A stretch of DNA of 64,000 nucleotides from Fistularia commersonii. Its lineage: Eukaryota; Chordata; Actinopteri; Syngnathiformes; Fistulariidae. Location of the stretch: contig JBBMNZ010000035.1 in assembly GCA_037954325.1 (NCBI GenBank), forward strand, positions 9,878,501 through 9,942,500. The letters run 5' to 3'. Under the pieces are notes generated by a model. That model saw nothing but the letters and a program-made list of their open reading frames with translations. It was not told where the DNA came from and did no database searches. Of the stretch, positions 56,816-64,000 are shown piece after piece. Made by a program: the position numbers and the translations under genes. Position 1 is the first letter of the stretch, and every line of letters begins with the position of its first letter.

Positions 56816-58289
56816 TGTGTGCGTGTTTTCATCGCCACTTAATCATCGACTTCATGTTATCAAGAGAAGATTACCGCGTTACCTTCGAAGTAGAAATTAG
56901 AAGTATAGAAGTGTATGCATTTCTAAATAGTGGAGAGGGGAAAAAAATGCCCATACCCGGAGAGATATCCGGGCCTCCGCTGAATTTCTTCCATGTTTTT
57001 TTTTTCCCAAGTGTCTTCAGTGAATGTATTCAACTTCTCTGAACTCTCGTTGTGCGTGTGCATCCGGGTGTGTTGTCAAAGATGAGCAGGTAGTTTTCCC
57101 GCGTTCACGTAGCCTTTTTTCGCCCTGCATTTTGTCTTAAAAGGCATATCCGGGGTGTTTGACGCACACTACAACTTGAAGAGACCAACGAGATCTTAAG
57201 CTCTGTTGGTTACAATCACAACTTTTATAACAGGGGAGACTTAAGAGTCAAATGTCTATCAGACTAATATATAGTTTTCAATCATACGACTTGCTGCCTG
57301 ACACATAGAATGCAGGGCAAAAGCACAAATAGAACAACGAATGTCTTCTTCTTCATGAGCTTCAAATCCTGATCAAATCTTGGTATTTGTTGCATTGCGC
57401 CATCCATTGGCCATATATGATAGGGCTTTTTAATGCAAAGCGTGCATCAGTAATCCTTAATATTTTGCAACCATTTTGTCAGCCACAAAATGAGTAGTTT
57501 GAGTTCTGCTCCTTTGTCAGATAATCTATAAATCAAGAAAGATATTTCCTGTGGTGCCTCTTCCTTTAACACTCCCTCCTCTGGATCCACACCTTTTAGT
57601 ATCTTGGAAACACAATTTTTAATATATTCTAAAATCTATGTTTTTTGTCACCTAATTTCTTTCTTCTCTTTAAGTATTTTATTGATTTTTGGGGTACAGT
57701 CAAATATTTCTTTCTTCTTCTGATAATCATTGCCCGCCATTTATTCATTTATTCACCATTTATTTCTTAACTCAGGATTCCATCCAGGCTATTATAAATT
57801 GTGCCGTTGAGAAATCTTTAATAATTACAGGAAAATGTAACTGGGTTTCCATCTCTATATTAGTGTATTTATATGTAGCTGTTTAATTCTAAATGAATTA
57901 ACAAGACCTGCAAGACCTGTTTGGGGCTAATTCTAAATGAGTCTAGTTAAGTTCACTATTTGGTATTTGTGGTGAAACTACCTGAGAATTAAGCAATGAA
58001 TACTCTGTATTTTCCAAGGGTAACTCCCTTTTTTTATTCCAGACAGATAGCTAGATACATCAAAACGCATCATTCACACCTTAACATGCACAGACATAAA
58101 CTGAAAACTTGAATTTTTCTGCCCCTACTATATTATATATTATATATACACACACACATTCACATATACTGTAAATCCTTCAAGGTTGATACCCATTCAT
58201 ATGAATACATCCAGCTGACTTAAGTACAGGAGGGCAGGGTTTTGAATGACACTCAGGGTGCAATAACCAGATGGGTCATTGCAAGACCT
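56816..58289 (-). other. Region upstream of dctd; first exon and promoter not resolved
   Basis: A locally CpG-richer patch at 56,930-57,180 would be a plausible place for the dctd first exon, but no ATG plus donor giving a family-like N-terminus (MSE-type) was identified. The rest is AT-rich noncoding sequence. Confidence 0.35.
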
Positions 58290-59705
58290 GTTTTGGGCTA
58301 GAATTGCCAGTCTATATCTAGGGATGAATGAAACTGGAACAGTACAAGTATATAGATCAGATGAGCAACTCATTCAACTAAATGCCTCATCAGTGATGCC
58401 TCATCCACAGTACTAAGATGCTATGGCAAGGGAGAGGCAGGACATCATGTCAATGAGGGAATGAAATCTTCATATCCGAACAACGAGATGTGGTACCAAG
58501 CCCAAAGATGCAAAGACAACCTGAACACAAGGCCAGTTGACCTGAGAGAAGAGATTACAGAATCCCGCCAAAACCAAGGAACAAGATACCTGATGAATCT
58601 CTCCTGGAGGACATGATCTCCACAGAGACCACCTCTGAGACAAATCAGTTGATGTATGCAGCGCCAAAAGTCATACTACGGATGCTAAGTTAGAAGACGT
58701 GAAGAAGAAAGTGCTAGCTAGATACAACAGATACAGCAAGATGCCCACAGATGAAGCTGTGGAACTGCCAAGCAGCAGAGAAGCTGAAATCAGGAAAATA
58801 AATGACCTGTTCTCAAACAATCCAGCTAAGGTCTACTTTCAATAACACCTAGATTGGCACACTTAAGGATGAAATAGAGTTCTTCTGTAAAAATATCTGG
58901 AAAAAGGAGGCATCACACGACACCAATGCCCAGTGGCTGCTGGAATTGACAGCAGATTCACCTTATAGAACAGGGACCTGTAGAAATTACCACATCAGAC
59001 ATCCAAGAAAGAGCATCTAAAATGAAGAGCCCAACCCAATCCACACCTACTGACTCAAGAAACTAACCACACTCCATGAATGATTGGCAGCACAGATGAG
59101 GCCACTTGGAGTGTTTAACCAAAAGCTGCACAGCCCTCATTTAATACAGGTAGAGGGGCCCATTACCATCCATAAGTACAATAAGAAAGCAGCTGAGGTG
59201 AGTAGGCATATGGATCAATACATGGGCTGGGCACAGAAAGGAATCGGCGACAATACCAAATGAGCCCAACACCAGGTGTTGGTGAACGGGGCAATTACCC
59301 AGGACCGCAAGACTAAAAGCACTAGCCTGTGCACTGCCTGGATTGATTACAAAAAGGCCTATGTTTCAATGCCACATTGATACTGGAGTGTCTAGAGCTG
59401 TTTAAGATCAACAAGACATTTACAGCCTTCCCCAATAACTCACTGGGGATCTGGAAGAAAACTATGGAAGCCAAATCAAAGCCTATTGCAGACATGGGCA
59501 TCAAATATGGTATATACTGTGCCAACGAGATGCACTGCCCCCTCTGCCATAACATATACCATCGCTAACTTGAAGGAGCAGAAGAGCAAGCCTTGAACAG
59601 AGGATCAATAGAGGTCAAGGTCTACCACAATAGACAAGACCCTAAAAAGGCTGGGCAAAGATGCCCCTGAGACAATCTAGCACATAACAGCAGGGTGTAA
59701 CATGA
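58290..59705 (+). mobile_element. R4/Dong-like LINE relic
   Basis: Decayed plus-strand coding sequence in several frames. It includes KVYFQ-like text near 58,830, TLKDEIEFFCKNIWKKEASH (58,860 on), TSLCTAWIDYKKAYVSMPH (RT motif A, about 59,325), LECLELFKINKTFTAFPNNS, LGIWKKTMEAKSKPIADMGI, KYGIY and a C-terminal HITAGCNMI block near 59,680. The DYKKAY-SMPH and ITAGC motifs are typical of R4/Dong elements. The RT catalytic YMDD block is missing. Confidence 0.65.
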
Positions 59706-60573
59706 TTGCAATAAGTGTATTAATTAAAAATTAAGTCTTGATTGTTGCGTATTCACACAGAGATAACTTTGTGATGTGTTTCTCGCCATGGATGTTCACC
59801 ATTTAAGTACTGTTTTGCCATAAATTAACTTAAAATCAAAGTAATTTACAAAAACTGCATGCAGTTTTGGTTTGCAAAGTCATAGACAAGTGAGATGGCA
59901 AGTTGTTAATGATGGTAATCTAGTTATTATTAATGGGCCGATCAACTAACAGTTTTTTCGATTGTGTTTTTTTTCATGCTGCTTGAGCTTTAAACAAAGC
60001 TGAATATACAAAGTAAAACTGGAGTGAGTGTAATTTTGGCATTTTTAATTGTGAATTAGGCTTGTTCTAAAACACATACATTCTTAAATTCTTTCAGAAA
60101 ACTATTGTTTTCAGGCTTTTATTAGAAGTTGTGATTTCACACTTTTTAATGCAAATTCGTAAATTGAAAGATAAACGATAAATTAAAAAAAATTAAAAAT
60201 AATAATCACTGTGAAAATGTAATCAATTTAAGTGAGGAAATGGTGAAGGGGTTGAGAGAAATCACTTTGTACAGAAAATAAACAGAAGGCAGGGAAACCT
60301 TTCCCGGGGTTATTTTCTTACTAAATATGATAATTCATTCATATTTGTTTTGTGATTTCTTTATGAACTTTGGGCAATATTATAGAATTATTTTTTTTCC
60401 TAAAGTAATGTTTTCTCTCTCATGCAAATCTAAAACTGAATTATTTTTATTACTCAAATGGGGTTGCTTTTTTTAGTATATGGTTTATTTATTTGTTTAT
60501 CATTGGGGGAAAGCAGGATAGTGAATACAAAAGCAGGTGAATTTTCCTGCTCTTTCACATGAATGCAGATATT
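59706..60573 (-). other. cep44 downstream region
   Basis: AT-rich noncoding sequence. A minus-strand AATAAA at about 60,484-60,489 (plus-strand tttatt), 85 bp past the cep44 stop, is a plausible polyadenylation signal. Confidence 0.45.
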
Positions 60574-60640
60574 CTAATCCAGATCTATGAAGGCTCTCTG
60601 GGAATCAGGGCACTTTATCAGACTGGAGGTGCTCTTTAGC
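60574..60640 (-). CDS. cep44: cep44 terminal coding exon
   Basis: Acceptor tttctgcag, stop TAG at 60576-60574. Encodes LKSTSSLIKCPDSQRAFIDL D. The phase matches the 38-nt exon exactly. Confidence 0.78.
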
Positions 60641-63496
60641 CTGCAGAAACACAAGAACACAAATGATCATCTTTTATAATTTTGTAGCCAACAATGTTCA
60701 GTGTTCAACAAGTGACTTACATGTTTGTGATCCTCTCCAGCCTTTCTTTCAGATCCTCCTGGGTAATAGAAAGGACAAGGAGTTTTGAGCTGTTACACAA
60801 TTATTTGGCTGCTGGTTTGCTGAGAAGTTGTGTGAGAACGATATGACAGTGAATTAAAAGTATTTGAATTACAAAAAATTCCTCACTTATATTTTCATAT
60901 CACATATCTCAACGATAAGTACAGCAATAAGGATTAGATGTGATTTAGGGAAAGCTTCACTGATCGGCACGCAAAAGGAGCACACCACTCAAGAGGTGGA
61001 CGGAGGGCATGCTGAAGATGCAACAATGATATTTTATTGTTGTATGCAACAAAGGTGTGGCCTTTGTTCCTCTCCTCCCCACAGGAAGACAGAAGATGTT
61101 GATTTAAAAAACAAAACATACTGGCCTCACCTTCATTGCAACGCTGGAAGAATAAGATGATGATAGTGAATGGCATAGCGGAGGGGCACTTGGCTGAGAC
61201 TAAGAGGTGAGACAGGAGAGGGAGATTAGTATTGTGGACAATTTTCCCTGTGAGACCAGCAGCCATGCTGCTGCTATGAAGCATTGAATCTATTTGTGGA
61301 CCCTTTTGAGCTTTAAGCCGGAGCAATGTGATCCACTGACACGACAAAGGAATCAGAGCTGTGAGTTACACTGACAGATCTTAGCCCCAACCATCCTGTC
61401 TGCTTGGAGCATAGTGTGAATAGGAAGTAATGCTGGGTATCAGGTAGAGCGGCATTCCTCGTCTTGGTTTGACACAGAGGCCAAACCCGTCCGTTTTCAT
61501 TTTCTAAAAAAGATCTCTGGCCTGACATTTCAGAAATTAACTGTGAATGTGATGTTTACAAAACAGAAAAAGTCCTTTTCCTACAGTTCTCTGGCATAAT
61601 TTGATTCTGACAAGACCTCAAATAAATAATTTTTGAAATTTAATCTTTCTGCTGTTACTTAAGTTACTTGTTCATTAGGATATTAGAGATATAAGCACTT
61701 AATTAGTCCATACGAACTATACATTAAACTCAATCTGTGTTTTAATCATTGCATTAGAGAAAAGCCTCAATAAGCAGTTTGGTTGCAAGCCAACATCACT
61801 ATTGCTTTATGCATTGTATATTTGATTACCGCTACCATTATCTATGGAGGTTCTCAGTCATCAGGTCATGGTTAATGCTTTTCAAAATGTTTTCATGGAA
61901 ACTGGACTTCAATTTCTTCTCTCGAGGATGTTTCACCTCAGTCCAAGTAATCTAACTGGTTCCTTTCCTTTGTTTTACACAATCCCGTCAATTTCCACCT
62001 CTCACACTCCCCATAGTCCGCTCGAACTGAATAAGCCTCTGAGGTGAGAGGTGAAATGTCAGTTGTCAAAAAGATTTTGACAAGAAGTGTCTTCTGTTTT
62101 GGTTATTGTAAAAAGGCTTGTATTTGGAAAATGAAGAACTAGTTAAAAGGGAACTTTTATGACAACAATCAAGGTTAGCATATAGTGACAATCTTTTCTT
62201 GTGCTAGTGTCACTTGAAGAGAAAAAGGGTTCGATTTTGTTGCACTTCAAAATAATGGGATTGATTTGTGTCTTGTATAATTTAATATAATTTATTAAAA
62301 AGTTTGTGCTTTTGATTTGATTGTTTGTCCTTCAACATACTCTTACTACTGATTTGGATTGAATAAAAACAAAACAATAAGGGGAGACGACCAATAGATT
62401 ATATTCTACTTTTTAGTATGCCAATCAATGAGCAATCTCTAAAAAAGTAATCTATGCAGACCAATACAAAGACCCTATGTCTACAAACTTGTGAGACAAT
62501 AAAGAAAAGTTATCAAAACTACTTAGTTGATTTACTGATGCTCATTATACACTCAAATCAGGCCCTCTCAATTGGATCCTTCATCAAATGCGTGGGTGTT
62601 TGTGGGTATTGCCTGTGCACTGCCTAGTTCCAGTTTGGTTTCCAGTAACAGGACTCTGCTGGTCAGATTTTCCCAGCTCTCTCTGGATATAGTGACTCTC
62701 TCTTTCATCTCTCTTTCATTCTAGAGCAGAAGGGAGGAGAAATGAGTAGGGGGAAAAAAGGAAAGAAAGAAAAAAAAAGATGGATTCAAAAAGTAGACAA
62801 GTCTGAATCTTTAGTGATTGGACATGTTTAAACATCAAGATATTAAACCACATTTGACTATTGTCTGTCTGAACATAATCCAATTATAATCAGTGGGGAA
62901 AAGTTGAACCTTTTCTGTGTAGCTGTGTCGCTCTAGCTCTTCCAAGCGTTTTTCCAGAACACTTATCCTGCCAAGTCCAAGGAGAGCTTTCTCCAGTTGA
63001 GCTTCCAGTGCCAAGAGCCGTGCTTCAACTTCAGGAGACTGCAACAGGGGAAATTTGTTTAATTTAGTCTTTCTGTCATCACAAAAACTCGCAAAAAACT
63101 CACTTAGTCCAGTTGCAATTTTGACAAATTCTCTTACTGTATTTGAGACTGTAAAAGCCACAACATCAAATAACAGAAGAACTGAGAGAATGTTGTTAAT
63201 GTAAGTGAACAATGCAGTATATAAGTAAAAGCATATCTGATACAAACAAACAAAAAAGTTGACTTGTGGCTTTAGTAAGCCTGTCAGCAGCTCTACGCAT
63301 GACAGGAATGTGGTGAAATGCTTACATGTGGAACATTGTTCTTGTCCTCCTGTCCTCCTGGGGACTCTATTGTCCTGTCCTCAGGATAAACTGAGAAGAG
63401 TCCATCACTTGGGGCCTGGGAGAGGGCTTCTTCATGGGAGAGGTTTTTGGGGGATATGTGTTGTATGTGATTCACAACAAATGGTGTGTCAGACAC
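60574..63496 (-). CDS. cep44: Centrosomal protein of 44 kDa, C-terminal exons (partial)
   Basis: CEP44 localises to centrioles and supports centriole-to-centrosome conversion and spindle integrity. Recognised exons in transcript order are 63496-63326, 63038-62910, 62720-62621, 60758-60721 and 60640-60574. The second and third encode the conserved coiled coil (LEKRLEELERHSYTEK, then ISRESWENLTSRVLLLETKL), resembling the human stretch with W-T-N-L-L-S-R-V-T-L-L-E-T-E. The last two give LKERLERITNMLKSTSSLIK then CPDSQRAFIDLD, like the human C-terminal LLKCP. N-terminal exons lie past the right edge. The phase between 62621 and 60758 does not close, so at least one Ser-rich exon is missing from this model. 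Confidence 0.78.
60721..60758 (-). CDS. cep44: cep44 38-nt exon
   Basis: Acceptor attacccag, donor gtaagt. Encodes EDLKERLERITN plus a split Met codon. Corresponds to the helical segment before the C-terminus in human CEP44. Confidence 0.78.
60759..62620 (-). other. cep44 intron(s), possibly hiding an exon
   Basis: Human CEP44 has a Ser-rich segment here. A minus-strand stretch below the acceptor at 61,359 reads IPLSCQWITLLRLKAQKGPQ in an open frame, but no donor restores phase, so it is not called. A dispersed repeat lies at 61,850-62,065. Confidence 0.4.
61850..62065. repeat. Dispersed repeat with inverted gatgtttcacctcag arms
   Basis: gatgtttcacctcag at 61927-61941 and an antisense counterpart (ctgaggtgagaggtgaaatg) at 62039-62058 flank a core with ctgaataagcctctgaggtg. 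It resembles a common teleost repeat with gcttcttcag-type text. Class not determined. Confidence 0.4.
62621..62720 (-). CDS. cep44: cep44 coiled-coil exon 2
   Basis: Acceptor tgctctag. Encodes NEREMKERVTISRESWENLT then SRVLLLETKLELG. The acceptor side is secure; the donor (gtgcac) is a guess, because the frame stops 40 bp further on. Confidence 0.75.
62910..63038 (-). CDS. cep44: cep44 coiled-coil exon 1
   Basis: 129 nt (43 codons): acceptor tgttgcag, donor gttcaa (weak). Encodes SPEVEARLLALEAQLEKALL then GLGRISVLEKRLEELERHSY, a heptad-rich helix. Confidence 0.82.
63326..63496 (-). CDS. cep44: cep44 exon, linker upstream of coiled coil
   Basis: 171 nt (57 codons): acceptor tgtttcag, donor gtaagc. 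Encodes VSDTPFVVNHIQHISPKNLS through GGQEDKNNVPH. Acidic, low-conservation linker, placed by frame continuity with the coiled-coil exon. Confidence 0.65.
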
Positions 63497-64000
63497 CTGA
63501 AACAGGTCCATAAAGCAAGAACATTAGAGACCTTTACCACTAGAGCTGGTTTAAGCTCTTAGTTAATCAATCTTTCTTCTTTCCTAGAGTATTAAGTTAT
63601 CAGATGAAAACAAATCAGATCCGAATAGTTAAGCATATCGCTTTACGTGTTGCGACGGTCAAACACTGGCAATGCAGTTTAACAGCAGTTTCTTCTAAAT
63701 TTAAGGCTATGTTTGCATCAATACCTGATTCTGCCCGTATTCTGAAAAAAAAAAAATGTTGCCAATTACACAAGTATTTCAATTATTGATGTGATGGGAT
63801 TCAATTGTTGACCTAAATCACAAGCCCACACGTGCAAGTGAACCTGAATAGATACTGGTGCATGTGGAACTTGTATAATTTAGTCAAAGACTCTTTATAG
63901 TGATGATAGCCGTTTCCACCCCTTACGAAAGGTATATAAAGATCCCAAAGCTAACATTTACCTCTACCTTTGAGCATACTCCTCCAAAAGCAAATAGTGC
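63497..64000 (-). other. cep44 intron at window edge
   Basis: No further cep44 exon could be placed with confidence. A short open minus-strand stretch at the extreme right (63,970-64,000) followed by gtagag could be an exon end but cannot be verified. Confidence 0.4.

Noticed and set aside
56930..57180. dctd first exon or CpG-island promoter
   Set aside because: Only a mild CpG enrichment; no start codon with a donor giving a plausible N-terminus was found, so it is noted as a region and not called.
60934..61347. 137-codon minus-strand open frame within the cep44 interval
   Set aside because: It has an acceptor-like tcacag upstream and a teasing I-P-L-S string, but no donor restores phase and the residues after it do not resemble CEP44.

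Overview
This is a teleost fish nuclear genomic window. The evidence is spliced vertebrate genes with GT-AG introns, an AT-rich background full of dinucleotide and tetranucleotide microsatellites, and fish-type LINE, SINE and hAT debris. Nothing bacterial or organellar is present. The species cannot be named from the sequence.

Layout. (1) Positions 1-27,995, plus strand: the 3' third of a teneurin gene. Fifteen coding exons encode about 1,009 C-terminal residues, covering YD repeats, the Rhs-type core and the C-terminal TCAP peptide. The TCAP peptide and the neighbouring dctd identify it as tenm3. Its introns hold microsatellites, an 830-bp hAT remnant, a tRNA-Ala-like SINE and a second tRNA-derived SINE. 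(2) Positions 28,000-49,020: an intergenic retrotransposon graveyard. It holds a 5'-truncated L2/Maui-like LINE; an RTE-clade LINE of about 3.2 kb on the minus strand, inserted with a perfect 15-bp target duplication into an older plus-strand copy of its own family; a LINE with a restriction-like endonuclease; a further APE-type LINE with internal deletion; more RTE debris; and several SINE copies. (3) Positions 50,679-56,128, minus strand: dctd (deoxycytidylate deaminase), five coding exons covering nearly the whole protein. One intron is mostly a near full-length RTE LINE with its own 17-bp target duplication. (4) Positions 58,290-59,705: an R4/Dong-like LINE relic. (5) Positions 60,574-64,000, minus strand: 3' exons of cep44, a centrosomal coiled-coil protein gene that continues beyond the right edge.

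The three host genes share no pathway. tenm3 is a synaptic adhesion receptor, dctd makes dUMP for thymidylate synthesis, and cep44 acts at centrioles. TENM3 next to DCTD is a known vertebrate neighbourhood. The rest of the window is best read as layered transposon history: three separable insertion events have recognisable target duplications (hAT 8 bp, RTE 15 bp, RTE 17 bp). Inverted RTE copies bracket two dctd exons.

Limits: exon edges come from reading frame, splice consensus and remembered family sequences. The first dctd exon and at least one internal cep44 exon were not found. LINE clade names are by motif resemblance only.
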